From a bacterium (GTDB lineage Bacteria > Electryoneota > RPQS01 > DYHQ01), in assembly GCA_030622545.1 (NCBI GenBank), contig JAUXGA010000001.1, positions 434,001-498,000 of the forward strand: 64,000 bases of DNA, read 5' to 3'. The position numbers and the translations under genes are program-made. Numbering within the stretch: position 1 is the first letter of the stretch; each line of letters begins with the position of its first letter. The notes beneath the pieces are model-generated. The model made no database searches, was not told where the DNA came from, and was given only the letters and a program-made list of their open reading frames with translations. Of the stretch, positions 1 to 8,589 are shown piece after piece.

Positions 1-38
1 TTGCGGGCAATTCCCCCTGTATGAGCTTCCGTAACGAC

Positions 39-148
39 AACTCGCCGAGGTAGATCACGACGGACAAGGCAGGCCTTGTCCCTACGAATCCTCGCCGAGG
101 AGAGTTGCGGATAACTCGCCGAGCAGGGTCCCCGACCCTGCCGCAACT
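39..148. repeat. Cluster of short palindromic repeats upstream of nrdR
   Basis: The first 205 bases hold no gene. The 9-base palindrome CTCGCCGAG occurs three times (41, 91, 115). Between the copies are two hairpins: arms GGACAAGGC (62-70) and GCCTTGTCC (73-81), and arms GCAGGGTC (123-130) and GACCCTGC (134-141). An outer pair, AGTTGCGG (103-110) and CCGCAACT (141-148), encloses the second one. An AT-rich stretch follows (150-180) and may hold a weak promoter for nrdR, but I see no convincing -35 box. The organisation resembles the palindromic intergenic repeats found elsewhere in this window. Confidence 0.6.
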
Positions 149-205
149 TAAAAATTATTTTCCCACTTATTATAAATTTAAGCCGCAAGGCAAGAGGGGC
201 ATCGT

Positions 206-679
206 ATGAAATGCCCATTTTGTGGAAGTGAAGAGGATCGAGTCATCGATTCACGACCGGCGAGAGAAGGAAGCGCGATTCGCCGACGCCGGGAATGCGT
301 CCAATGCTCACAACGGTTCACCACCTACGAATTTATTGAAGAAGTGGGAACCTTTGTTCTGAAAGCCAACGGCTCGCGTGAACCCTTCGACCGCACGAAG
401 GTATTGAAAGGCATAAAGATAGCCTGCACGAAGCGTCCGGTCGGTTTGGAGCTTATTGAACAGGTTGTCGCAGCGGTCGAGGCGAAAGTTCAGTCCGCTG
501 AGACCCGGGAAATACCGTCCAGCCAGATAGGTGAGTGGGTGATGGGAGAGCTGCGGGGAGTCGATGAAGTCGCGTATGTCCGCTTTGCTTCCGTTTACCG
601 CCGGTTCGAGAATGTAGATGAATTCGTACGGGAACTTCAAACGCTTCGGCCTGTGAGGGATTCTTCACAAAGTAATTGA
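206..679 (+). CDS. nrdR: Transcriptional repressor NrdR
   Basis: NrdR is the zinc-finger/ATP-cone repressor of ribonucleotide reductase genes and senses dATP/ATP. The 157-residue protein has the usual family length. The N-terminal zinc ribbon shows MKCPFCGS and ECVQCSQRF (four Cys), with the RRRREC basic stretch that contacts DNA. An ATP-cone follows at about residues 49-139, starting VLKANGSREPFDRTKVLKGI. The ATG is preceded by GAGGGG, a strong ribosome site. No ribonucleotide reductase gene is in the window, so its targets lie elsewhere. The TGA stop lies inside the -35 box of the next promoter, so nrdR ends exactly where the nuo transcription unit begins. Confidence 0.96.
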   Translation: MKCPFCGSEEDRVIDSRPAREGSAIRRRRECVQCSQRFTTYEFIEEVGTFVLKANGSREPFDRTKVLKGIKIACTKRPVGLELIEQVVAAVEAKVQSAETREIPSSQIGEWVMGELRGVDEVAYVRFASVYRRFENVDEFVRELQTLRPVRDSSQSN

Positions 680-704
680 CTTTTTCCTTTTATTTCTATA
701 TATT
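676..704 (+). promoter_or_regulatory. Sigma-70-type promoter of nuoJKLMN
   Basis: TTGACT (676-681), a 17-base spacer and TATATT (699-704) form a near-consensus promoter. The -35 box contains the nrdR stop codon. Transcription would start near 711, giving a leader of about 30 bases before nuoJ. Confidence 0.7.
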
Positions 705-741
705 TCGGTCAATCTTAAGTAAATGATAAGCTCCAATCTGA

Positions 742-1242
742 ATGGAAACTGTCCTCTTCATTCTGTTCGCCCTCGGATCCATTATTTCCGCCATTCTGGT
801 TATCACGACTCCCGCCCCGATTAACAGCGCCCTTTATTTAGTTGTGACCTTTTTCTGTCTGGCCGGGTTTTATGTCCTCTTAGCGGCACCTCTCTTGGCG
901 GCGTTGCAGATTATTGTCTATGCCGGGGCTGTGCTTGTCCTGATTATTTTCGTAATTATGTTATTAAATTTACAGAAAATAGAAGAAAAAACCGCTCCGG
1001 CATGGAAATCCCTTGGTATCATTATCACCCTGCTTTTCTTGGGGATGGGCTTCATGATTGTAGCGATGAGCACATCGCTTCTCGGCCCGATGATGCAGAC
1101 ACCGGCTGGATTCGGCAAGGTTGCGACAATCGGCGAGCTGCTTTTTACTAAATATCTTTATCCTTTTGAAGTCGTTTCCGTCTTGCTGCTGCTGGCGATT
1201 ATTGGAGCGGTGGCGCTGATTCGCAAACAGGAACCCGAATGA
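742..1242 (+). CDS. nuoJ: NADH-quinone oxidoreductase subunit J
   Basis: This is a membrane subunit of respiratory complex I, close to the quinone-site/membrane-arm junction. The 166-residue protein is almost entirely hydrophobic with about five membrane segments. It carries the family signature [18 protein letters not shown] at about residues 58-75, which forms the pi-bulge helix. There is no clear Shine-Dalgarno site before the ATG. The gene overlaps nuoK by four bases (ATGA), implying coupled translation. It is the first gene of a J-K-L-M-N unit; the peripheral arm and nuoA/H are not in this window. Confidence 0.95.
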   Translation: METVLFILFALGSIISAILVITTPAPINSALYLVVTFFCLAGFYVLLAAPLLAALQIIVYAGAVLVLIIFVIMLLNLQKIEEKTAPAWKSLGIIITLLFLGMGFMIVAMSTSLLGPMMQTPAGFGKVATIGELLFTKYLYPFEVVSVLLLLAIIGAVALIRKQEPE

Positions 1243-1544
1243 CGATACAGCTTTCGCATTACCTCTTACTATCGGCAGTCCTCTTCAGCATCGGGGTTGC
1301 GGGGGTGCTGACGCGCAAAAACCTCATCGTGATTTTTATGGCGCTTGAGCTCATGATGAATGCGGTCAATCTCAGTTTCGTGGCGTTGGCGCGCTATATG
1401 GGAGATTCGGCGGGGCAGGTCATCGTCTTTTTCGTAATTTGCGTTGCGGCGGCGGAGGTTGCCGTTGGCCTGGCGATTTTAATCGCTTTATGGCGGCACA
1501 AGGGCTCGATGCACACCGATGCGCTCGCCGTAATGAAATGGTAG
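1239..1544 (+). CDS. nuoK: NADH-quinone oxidoreductase subunit K
   Basis: Small complex I membrane subunit, an MrpC homologue, that contributes to the proton channel. At 101 residues with three predicted membrane helices it has the family's normal size. The two conserved membrane glutamates are visible in [17 protein letters not shown] and in [17 protein letters not shown]. The start codon overlaps the nuoJ stop (ATGA), and the gap to nuoL is 10 bases. Confidence 0.95.
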   Translation: MTIQLSHYLLLSAVLFSIGVAGVLTRKNLIVIFMALELMMNAVNLSFVALARYMGDSAGQVIVFFVICVAAAEVAVGLAILIALWRHKGSMHTDALAVMKW

Positions 1545-1554
1545 AATAACCGGA

Positions 1555-3480
1555 ATGTCCCACCTGATTTTCCTGATTATCCTCTTCCCCCTGATTGGTG
1601 TCATCACCAATACGTTTTTCACTCGCCGCTGGAGTGAAGCCGCTATCGGCATCTTCAGTTCGGCGATGGTGGGAGCGTCGTTTGTGCTCTCTGTGGCGGC
1701 GTTTATCTCGCTATTGGGTATGGAAGCCTCGGCGCGTCACATCGAGCAGGTTCTCTTCGATTGGATTCGTGTCGGGAGTTTTCATGCTCCCGCGGCGCTC
1801 CTCGTCGATACGCTCTCCTGCGTCATGATTCTTACCGTCAGCGCCGTTTCTTTCCTGATTCACATCTATTCCATCGGTTATATGCACGGCGATACGGGAT
1901 TCCGGCGCTATTTTATTTTCCTGAATCTCTTCGTCTTTTTCATGCTGCTGCTGGTACTCGGCAGTAACTTCCTAGTGATGTTCATCGGCTGGGAAGGCGT
2001 GGGACTTTGTTCATATTTGCTGATTGGTTTCTGGTACACAGATGAAGTTAAAGCAACCGCGGGAAAGAAAGCGTTTATCGTCAATCGTATTGGCGATTTC
2101 GGATTTATGCTGGCGATTTTTCTCATCTGGACCACGTTCGGAACGATTCAATTCGATGAAATTATTCCTCGAATGGCTTCGTTCCCCATCGGGTCGAGCG
2201 TTATCACGGCGATTTGCCTGCTGTTATTCGTGGGGGCAATAGGAAAATCGGCGCAGTTCCCGCTCTATGTGTGGCTGCCGGATGCGATGGCAGGCCCGAC
2301 ACCGGTTTCGGCTCTGATTCACGCGGCGACGATGGTTACGGCGGGGGTGTACATGGTCGCGCGCTCGCATTTCCTCTATTCGATGGCACCGGCTGCACTG
2401 GAGGTTGTCGCCATTGTTGGAGCGGGGACGGCGATTTTTGCCGCAACCATTGGATTGGTACAGAATGATATCAAGAAAGTGCTGGCGTACTCGACCGTCA
2501 GTCAGCTTGGCTATATGTTTTTGGCGTGCGGCGTTGGCGCTTATGGGGTAGCCATTTTTCATCTGATGACGCACGCGTTTTTCAAGGCGCTCTTATTCTT
2601 AGGTTCTGGCAGCGTTATTCACGGGATGTCCGGCGAACAGGATATTCGTCAAATGGGCGGCTTAAAAACGAAAATGCCGAAAACCTACTGGACGTTTTTG
2701 GTCGCAACACTGGCGATTGCGGGGATTCCCGGTTTTTCGGGTTTCTTCAGCAAAGATGAAATCCTGTGGAAAACATTTGAAGGCCACCACTATGTTCTCT
2801 GGGTAGTCGGAGTCGTCGCGGCGTTCTTTACGGCTTTCTATATGTTCCGGCTACTCTATCTGACGTTCCACGGAAAATTCCGCGGCTCAAAATCGCAGGA
2901 ACAGCATGTGCATGAATCGCCATCGTCGATGACTGTCCCGCTGATTATTCTTGCGGTATTGGCAGCGATTGGCGGTTATGTGGGTTTACCGGCGGCTCTG
3001 GGCGGTTCCAATCACTTTGAACATTTTCTTCATCCGGTTTTTGCAGGCGGTCACGCTCATCTCTTACTGGGGGGAGCACATCATGGTGTGGAGCCGGTCG
3101 AGTACATCGTGATGTTGATTTCGGTTATCGTCGCGCTGCTTGGAATCTGGCTGGCAAGGTCCGGTTATTTCCGCATGGCAAGCTGGCCGGGCAAACTTTC
3201 CAAAGGAATGATTTATACGACGGTTTTGAACAAATACTATGTGGACCAGATTTATGATGTGGGAATCTCCCGTCCCACCGTGAAGTTCTCCGAGATAATG
3301 GCCGAGTGGTTCGACCTCGGAGTGATTGATGGTCTGGTAAACGGTGTCGCTGCGTTCTTCAATTGGGTGGCTGGATGGCTACGGCGATTGCAGACGGGTT
3401 TTGTTCAGAATTACGCGATTCTTATGGGTGCGGGTATTATTCTGGTTCTGGCAAGTCTTTTCTATAAGATGTTCTTCTGA
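1555..3480 (+). CDS. nuoL: NADH-quinone oxidoreductase subunit L
   Basis: Antiporter-like proton-pumping subunit at the distal end of the complex I membrane arm. The 641-residue length fits NuoL, including the C-terminal lateral helix region. Visible motifs are GWEGVGLCSYLLIGFW (helix 5 glutamate), GAIGKSAQFPLYVWLPDAM (helix 7 lysine) and ALIHAATMVTAGVY. An extra histidine-rich loop at about residues 484-508 (NHFEHFLHP, GGHAH, GAHHG) is notable. The stop overlaps the nuoM start by one base (TGATG). Confidence 0.96.
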   Translation: MSHLIFLIILFPLIGVITNTFFTRRWSEAAIGIFSSAMVGASFVLSVAAFISLLGMEASARHIEQVLFDWIRVGSFHAPAALLVDTLSCVMILTVSAVSFLIHIYSIGYMHGDTGFRRYFIFLNLFVFFMLLLVLGSNFLVMFIGWEGVGLCSYLLIGFWYTDEVKATAGKKAFIVNRIGDFGFMLAIFLIWTTFGTIQFDEIIPRMASFPIGSSVITAICLLLFVGAIGKSAQFPLYVWLPDAMAGPTPVSALIHAATMVTAGVYMVARSHFLYSMAPAALEVVAIVGAGTAIFAATIGLVQNDIKKVLAYSTVSQLGYMFLACGVGAYGVAIFHLMTHAFFKALLFLGSGSVIHGMSGEQDIRQMGGLKTKMPKTYWTFLVATLAIAGIPGFSGFFSKDEILWKTFEGHHYVLWVVGVVAAFFTAFYMFRLLYLTFHGKFRGSKSQEQHVHESPSSMTVPLIILAVLAAIGGYVGLPAALGGSNHFEHFLHPVFAGGHAHLLLGGAHHGVEPVEYIVMLISVIVALLGIWLARSGYFRMASWPGKLSKGMIYTTVLNKYYVDQIYDVGISRPTVKFSEIMAEWFDLGVIDGLVNGVAAFFNWVAGWLRRLQTGFVQNYAILMGAGIILVLASLFYKMFF

Positions 3481-4976
3481 TGCTTCTGACCTTCAGCATA
3501 TTTATTCCCACCCTTGCGGGACTCATTATTCTTTTCGTACCGCGGAAGATGGAGATCCTTCAGCGCTCGATAGCTTTGATAGGCACAGCAGTCGCGTTCG
3601 CGTTGACGGTCGTTGTCTTTATCGGCTTTGACGGAAGCACGTCAAACTATCAGTTTGAAGAAAACTGGACGTGGATTTCATCACTGGGTGTCAACTATCA
3701 TTTAGCGGTTGATGGGATTTCTCTCTTTCTGGTTCTGCTGACGACATTTTTATCGATGTTGTGCATCATCAGTTCCTGGGGCTCGGTCAAAGAACGCATC
3801 AAAGAATATCATTTCTTCCTGCTTTTGCTGGAGACAGGAATCGTCGGCGTGTTCTGCGCGATGGATTTCTTCCTCTTCTATGTCTTCTGGGAATTGATGT
3901 TGATTCCGATGTATTTTCTCATCGGTGTCTGGGGAGGGCCTCGGAGAATTTACGCGGCGGTCAAGTTCTTCCTTTATACCATGACTGGTTCGGTCTTGAT
4001 GCTGGTCGGGATTCTGTATCTCTATTTCCAGAGCATTGACCCGATTACAGGCGGCCATACGTTTGACATTTTGACGATTACGAACCAATGCAACTTCCCT
4101 ATGGGAACGCAGATATGGCTGTTCCTGGCGTTTGGGATTGCCTTCGCTATCAAAGTTCCGATGTTCCCTTTCCATACATGGTTGCCGGATGCTCACGTCG
4201 AAGCGCCGACAGCCGGTTCGGTGATTCTTGCCGGAGTCTTGTTGAAAATGGGAACCTACGGTTTCCTGCGCTTCTGCCTGCCGATGTTTCCGGGAGCATC
4301 CCTGAAATTCGTCCCGGTGATTTCCGTCTTGGCGCTCATCGGCATCCTCTACGGCGCTCTGGTGTCGATGGTGCAGAAAGATATCAAAAGGCTCGTCGCC
4401 TATTCGTCGGTAGCTCATCTGGGCTTCGTGATGCTGGGCATGTTCGCGATGAATCTTCAGGGGATGGCGGGCAGTCTCCTGCAGCAGATTAATCATGGGC
4501 TTTCCACCGGCGCTCTCTTTTTCCTGGTCGGCGTCATCTATGATCGCAGACACACGCGTCTTATCGAGGACTATGGCGGGATTGCGAAAGTGATGCCTCT
4601 GTACGCATCGCTTTTTATGATTGTCATGCTCTCGTCTATCGGTGTGCCGGGCTTAAACGGATTTGTAGGCGAATTTCTGATTCTGCTTGGGACGTTTAAG
4701 GCGAATATGGCGTACGCCGTGTTTGGCGCGGCGGGTGTGATTTTCGCAGCGGTTTATCTGTTGTGGGCATATCAGCGCATCTTTTTCGGAAAGATTGTTC
4801 ATTCGGTAAACGAGAAACTGCGCGATTGTTCCCCGCGTGAAGCGTTCATATTAATCGCGCTCATCATATTTATAGTTTTGATTGGTGTGTATCCTGAGCC
4901 GTTCCTTTCACGAATGGAACCTGCGCTGCAAGCTGTTCTAAATCGCGTGCAAGACGCAAATGCCATGGTACCTTAG
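3480..4976 (+). CDS. nuoM: NADH-quinone oxidoreductase subunit M
   Basis: Second antiporter-like proton-pumping subunit of complex I. The 498 residues and about 14 hydrophobic segments match the family. The helix-5 glutamate lies in FYVFWELMLIPMYFLIG and the helix-7 lysine in KVPMFPFHTWLPDAHVEAP. A further lysine-bearing helix starts MVQKDIKRLVAYSSVAHLG. It is translationally linked to nuoL (1-base overlap) and lies 20 bases before nuoN. A long antisense reading frame covers much of it but is only a codon-bias shadow. Confidence 0.96.
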   Translation: MLLTFSIFIPTLAGLIILFVPRKMEILQRSIALIGTAVAFALTVVVFIGFDGSTSNYQFEENWTWISSLGVNYHLAVDGISLFLVLLTTFLSMLCIISSWGSVKERIKEYHFFLLLLETGIVGVFCAMDFFLFYVFWELMLIPMYFLIGVWGGPRRIYAAVKFFLYTMTGSVLMLVGILYLYFQSIDPITGGHTFDILTITNQCNFPMGTQIWLFLAFGIAFAIKVPMFPFHTWLPDAHVEAPTAGSVILAGVLLKMGTYGFLRFCLPMFPGASLKFVPVISVLALIGILYGALVSMVQKDIKRLVAYSSVAHLGFVMLGMFAMNLQGMAGSLLQQINHGLSTGALFFLVGVIYDRRHTRLIEDYGGIAKVMPLYASLFMIVMLSSIGVPGLNGFVGEFLILLGTFKANMAYAVFGAAGVIFAAVYLLWAYQRIFFGKIVHSVNEKLRDCSPREAFILIALIIFIVLIGVYPEPFLSRMEPALQAVLNRVQDANAMVP

Positions 4977-4996
4977 TCCGGTAAAAAGGTGAAACG

Positions 4997-6430
4997 TTGG
5001 ATTCATACGCTGCACAAATAGTTGGTATTTTGCCTGAGATTTTGCTGATAGTCACGGCAATCTTTGCGATTCTTCTCGATTTGCTCAGCAAGAAAGAAGA
5101 GCGGTCGTGGGTCGCAACGATTTCGCTGGTGGGATTTATCGGCTCAGGAATTGTCAGCGTATTTCTCTGGAATCGCGTGGGATTTGTCTTTTCCGGCATG
5201 GTCGCGGCGGATAATTTCACGGCGGTTTTCAGGATTCTCTTCTGTTTCATCGGTGCGATTACCGTGCTGGTTTCGCCGGAGTATTTGCGCGAAAGAAAAA
5301 TACGCCTCGGCGAGTATTATCCGATTCTGCTGATTACGGTTTTTGCCATGATGGTGATGGTATCGGCGGCGGATTTACTGCTCTTCTTCCTCGGGCTTGA
5401 AACAATGAGCATCGCTCTGTATGTTCTGGCTTGCCTCGACCGTCGGGACAGTCGTTCGACAGAAGCGGCTTTGAAATATTTCATTCTTGGAGCTTTCTCG
5501 ACCGCGTTCCTACTCTATGGAATCGCATTGATTTACGCTCAAACAGGTTCGACGTCCTACGCGGAAATCATGACAGCCTTAATTGTACTGCCTCTCGAAG
5601 TAGTCACCGTTGCAGGTGTCGGACTTTTGCTCATCGGATTTGCTTTCAAGGTAGCGGCGGTGCCGTTTCATTTCTGGTCGCCGGATGTCTATCAGGGAGC
5701 TCCCACGCCCATCACGGCTTTTATGTCGGTCGGGCCAAAAGCAGCCGCGTTCGTGGCGCTGATTCGCGTGTTCACAATTTCATTGGAAAGCCTCGCAGAC
5801 ATCTGGACGGGAGCGGTATTTGTCATAGCGGTGCTGACGATGACACTGGGCAATGTCGTGGCTTTGCGCCAGCAGAATATCAAACGCATGCTGGCGTATT
5901 CGTCGATTGCTCATGCTGGGTATCTGCTGGTCGGAATTGTAGCGGGCGGGCCGCGCGCGATTGCCGCGACAAGCTTCTATCTGGTGGCTTATGCGCTGAT
6001 GAATTTGGGTGCGTTTACGGTGGCCATGCTTATGAACCGCCGCGGTGAGGGAGATTACCAGCTCGATGATTATCGAGGTGCGGGATTTGCTCATCCTCTG
6101 TTGGGGGTGACGATGGCGATTTTCATGTTTTCACTGGCGGGAATTCCCCCCACAGCCGGTTTCTTCGGAAAACTCTACCTGTTCTCGGCAGCGGTGGAAA
6201 AGGGCTATATTCTGTTAGTTGTCATCGCCGTTTTGAATAGCGCGGTGGCGGCTTACTATTATTTGCGCATCATTGTCCTGATGTATATGACGCGTGCGGA
6301 ACATGAAATGGCGGCGGTGCCGAGTTTTGGCGGATACACACTGACATTGGTGGTGACGTCCGTGCTTGTGCTGCTCATCGGTTCGCTTCCCGGCGGGCTT
6401 CTGAATCTGCTTTTAGCCGCATTGCCTTAA
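4997..6430 (+). CDS. nuoN: NADH-quinone oxidoreductase subunit N
   Basis: Third antiporter-like complex I subunit, next to NuoK in the assembled arm. The 477-residue protein carries LETMSIALYVLACLDRRD (helix-5 glutamate) and KVAAVPFHFWSPDVYQGAP (helix-7 lysine). I start it at TTG (4997) because AGGTGA lies 5-10 bases upstream and no ATG or GTG is suitably placed. It is the last gene of the nuo unit and is followed by a possible terminator hairpin. Confidence 0.95.
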   Translation: MDSYAAQIVGILPEILLIVTAIFAILLDLLSKKEERSWVATISLVGFIGSGIVSVFLWNRVGFVFSGMVAADNFTAVFRILFCFIGAITVLVSPEYLRERKIRLGEYYPILLITVFAMMVMVSAADLLLFFLGLETMSIALYVLACLDRRDSRSTEAALKYFILGAFSTAFLLYGIALIYAQTGSTSYAEIMTALIVLPLEVVTVAGVGLLLIGFAFKVAAVPFHFWSPDVYQGAPTPITAFMSVGPKAAAFVALIRVFTISLESLADIWTGAVFVIAVLTMTLGNVVALRQQNIKRMLAYSSIAHAGYLLVGIVAGGPRAIAATSFYLVAYALMNLGAFTVAMLMNRRGEGDYQLDDYRGAGFAHPLLGVTMAIFMFSLAGIPPTAGFFGKLYLFSAAVEKGYILLVVIAVLNSAVAAYYYLRIIVLMYMTRAEHEMAAVPSFGGYTLTLVVTSVLVLLIGSLPGGLLNLLLAALP

Positions 6431-6460
6431 CGCGCATTATCGGATTTCATGTATAGAAAA

Positions 6461-6492
6461 ACCCTGGCTGTTTTGGTCGGGGTATTCTTTTT
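6461..6492 (+). terminator. Possible rho-independent terminator of the nuo operon
   Basis: A stem of about nine pairs (6461-6469 with 6475-6483), including three G-U pairs, closes a GTTTT loop and is followed by ATTCTTTTT. It lies 30 bases after the nuoN stop, where a terminator is expected ahead of convergent genes. The wobble pairs make it only moderately convincing. Confidence 0.5.
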
Positions 6493-6518
6493 AGAATTAT
6501 TCTTGTTTAAGAGGGGAA

Positions 6519-6575
6519 GGCAGGCGGAGCCAGCCTTTAGGATTCCATCCCTACGGGCGGGCTCTGTCCCGCCCG
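6519..6575. repeat. Palindromic intergenic repeat, copy 1
   Basis: The element reads GGCAGGCGGAGCCAGCC, then TTTAGGATT, and ends in a GC-rich hairpin with arms CGGGCGGG (6554-6561) and CCCGCCCG (6568-6575). It shares the 16-mer GCCAGCCTTTAGGATT and the core CCTACGGGC with the copy at 12733-12799. It sits between two convergent genes, nuoN and the HEAT-repeat gene. Confidence 0.6.
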
Positions 6576-6603
6576 CACCGGCAAGATAGTGAACGCACAA
6601 ATC

Positions 6604-6909
6604 TCACTCTTCGCTTTGTATTCTTACAATCGAGTCTCCGGCGGTCCAGCGAACAGCGCCGTTTTTGTCCTTCAGGAGTTTTTCCAGCGCTGGGACAGCG
6701 TCCGCAGCTTCCGATCCGATTCGACCGAGAGCCCAGGCGGCAGCTTCCCTCACACGATCATTCTCGTCCTCAAGCACTTGAATCAGAGGTTCGAGCGCTT
6801 CCTTCGCTTGACTGCCAAAGCCTCCCAGAGCGAAAGCGGCTTCCCGGCGCACTTTGCTCGTCTCGTTTTGCAAATCTGCGATAAGGGTTTCGATATTCTT
6901 TTCGGTCAT
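6604..6909 (-). CDS. Small HEAT-repeat protein
   Basis: The 101-residue protein consists of about three HEAT (PBS-lyase type) repeats of about 30 residues. Each shows the pattern VRREAAFALGGFG, VREAAAWALGRIG and VRWTAGDSIVRIQ. Such repeats form a helical solenoid that binds other proteins; no catalytic residues are visible. It lies 29 bases downstream of the outer-membrane-type gene on the same strand, with an AAAGGAAA ribosome site, so the two are probably cotranscribed. There is no signal peptide, so it should be cytoplasmic. The partner is unknown. Confidence 0.85.
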   Translation of the reverse strand: MTEKNIETLIADLQNETSKVRREAAFALGGFGSQAKEALEPLIQVLEDENDRVREAAAWALGRIGSEAADAVPALEKLLKDKNGAVRWTAGDSIVRIQSEE

Positions 6910-6938
6910 TTATTTTCCTTTCGAGTGAAAAAACACGT

Positions 6939-8369
6939 TTAGAACGTCATCATCGTTTCGATTCGCACGCTGCGATGCGCTTCCCCGTTCCAATAAGTAA
7001 TCCGGTGATCATAGACGAGAGTGACGTTGGAAGCCAGACCAAGATAAACTTTCGTGCCGTAAATTGTTCCGTCCGTGTTGGTTTCGAAGAGCCGTTCGAC
7101 ATTGGGCTGCATAAAGTAGCCTGAAACCTTGCGCACCTTCGGCACAAAAGCAGGCGTGATTCCCGCTTCACCGTAGAAAGTCTTGGCGGCGGAATAGTTT
7201 TCTCCATGCATGTCGAGGTACCACGCGTTGACATAGGCAAGCGTCCCGATATACAGCATGATGTCGGCGTAGTGTCCGTCGGCGCGCGAAAGCCCCTTCA
7301 GCATGGCCTCTTTGGGGACATACGTCGAATCTCCCACCAGACGTACGCGCTCGATTTCATAGACGAAATTGAAATAATCACCCAGGAATTGGCTGTCATA
7401 GTGCCGGAATTCATACCCGACTTTCAGAGGGCCGATTCCGACCGTGACACCGGGAAATGCGAATCCCCATCCATAATCAAGAATCTGCGCCGCCTGAGTG
7501 TACAGCCAAATCGAGAGCGGTCGTTTGCGCCAGATAGGCAAACCTGCGTCTGCACCGATGATGGCAATACCGTCTTTCAAATCCTTATAATTTTGTGGCG
7601 GCGATGTGATATCCGGTAGATGTCCCCATTCAATTAGCTGCCGAATCTCAGCGTCAGACAACAGGTTATAGAGTTCATCGCGTCGCCGGAAATCGTTCAC
7701 GCCATCGAACCAATCCAGTCCATCCGGTACTCCATCGTTGTCAGCATCGCGCGCTCCCGCGTACTGGTTTCCGTCGTAACCGATAGTTCCTCCGAATGTC
7801 AATCCCGCGACCGGCGAACGGTAAGACAGCCTACATCCGACAAGCCCCGGTTCGTCGATTTCACGCAAATTATTCAGCATCGCCTGCCAGCCAATACGGT
7901 CGCGCTCTCCCTCTGTGTAGATGCCAAGTCGTTTCACAGCCGGATATTGAATCGCATTCGAGTAATGCCGCATGATGATGCCATAACCGAGTGTCACACC
8001 ATCGAGTGCGCCTACTCGCGCATAAAAGGGATCCCCCGGCAAGCCATAGCGGATATAGTAAATTTTTTCGACGATATCGAAGGGTTCGTCCCAATCCTCT
8101 TCGCGTAGTTGTCCGTCTTCGTCAAAGTAAAACGTTAAATCCAGACCGATTCCGAATTTCCCCAGTGGAATATCGGGGCGCAGACTGAACTGCTGATAGA
8201 CTTTGCCGTCAATAATCACTGCTCCAATAGCGCCGTTCCAGCGAATGCCGCCGGTCGGACTGCCGACTCCCGGCGGAGGAGGATCAAAAGCAGGGTCGTA
8301 GGTTTCCTGCGCAAATGCCGGAATAAATGTGAACAAACAGATGATGATGACAGCAACGAGAGGCCGCAT
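6939..8369 (-). CDS. Exported beta-rich protein, probably outer-membrane barrel
   Basis: I do not recognise a named family. I start at 8369 because GGAG lies five bases upstream and the product then begins with a signal peptide (MRPLVAVIIICLFTFIPAFA, cut before QE). A longer frame from 8402 adds 11 residues that spoil it. The 476-residue product is rich in alternating aromatic/hydrophobic strands and ends in phenylalanine (IETMMTF), as barrel proteins recognised by BamA do. Around residue 210 it has DADNDGVPDG, an Asp-rich calcium-binding motif of the thrombospondin type-3 kind. It heads a two-gene unit with a HEAT protein and has its own promoter. Confidence 0.75.
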   Translation of the reverse strand: MRPLVAVIIICLFTFIPAFAQETYDPAFDPPPPGVGSPTGGIRWNGAIGAVIIDGKVYQQFSLRPDIPLGKFGIGLDLTFYFDEDGQLREEDWDEPFDIVEKIYYIRYGLPGDPFYARVGALDGVTLGYGIIMRHYSNAIQYPAVKRLGIYTEGERDRIGWQAMLNNLREIDEPGLVGCRLSYRSPVAGLTFGGTIGYDGNQYAGARDADNDGVPDGLDWFDGVNDFRRRDELYNLLSDAEIRQLIEWGHLPDITSPPQNYKDLKDGIAIIGADAGLPIWRKRPLSIWLYTQAAQILDYGWGFAFPGVTVGIGPLKVGYEFRHYDSQFLGDYFNFVYEIERVRLVGDSTYVPKEAMLKGLSRADGHYADIMLYIGTLAYVNAWYLDMHGENYSAAKTFYGEAGITPAFVPKVRKVSGYFMQPNVERLFETNTDGTIYGTKVYLGLASNVTLVYDHRITYWNGEAHRSVRIETMMTF

Positions 8370-8447
8370 AATAACTCCGCAAATTCGATATTCTATCCAC
8401 ATACGAATTCAAAGTCTCAGATCATAGTCTTTTTGCGCATTTCCTTA

Positions 8448-8476
8448 AATGTAGCAATGGAAGAGCAAAAAGTCAA
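8448..8476 (-). promoter_or_regulatory. Sigma-70-type promoter of the minus-strand pair
   Basis: On the minus strand TTGACT (8476-8471), 17 bases and TACATT (8453-8448) form a good promoter. The leader to the start at 8369 would be about 70 bases. It diverges from the cysteine desulfurase promoter. Confidence 0.65.
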
Positions 8477-8538
8477 TCACGCGCCATAATCCACGGCCAG
8501 CCTAAACGCGGGCGGATTGCAGGGAAAGAAATTTCCCC

Positions 8539-8567
8539 TTGATTTTCAGGGCATTTAAATGTATATT
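8539..8567 (+). promoter_or_regulatory. Promoter of the iscS-like gene with candidate operator
   Basis: TTGATT (8539-8544), 17 bases and TATATT (8562-8567) form a promoter with a leader of only about 16 bases. The palindrome CATTTAAATG (8552-8561) occupies the spacer, and ATTTAAATG recurs at 8565-8573 over the -10 box. Upstream, GGGAAA/TTTCCC (8522-8537) is another dyad. Repressor binding here is plausible but unproven. Confidence 0.6.
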
Positions 8568-8589
8568 TAAATGAGATATTGGAGTATTT

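Noticed and set aside
39-148. CRISPR array
   Set aside because: Repeats are only 9 bases, irregularly spaced (50 and 24 bases), palindromic, and there are no cas genes.
3750-4553. 267-codon antisense reading frame inside nuoM
   Set aside because: Product is a hydrophilic shadow of a hydrophobic membrane gene with no family features or ribosome site; long antisense frames are expected from codon bias.
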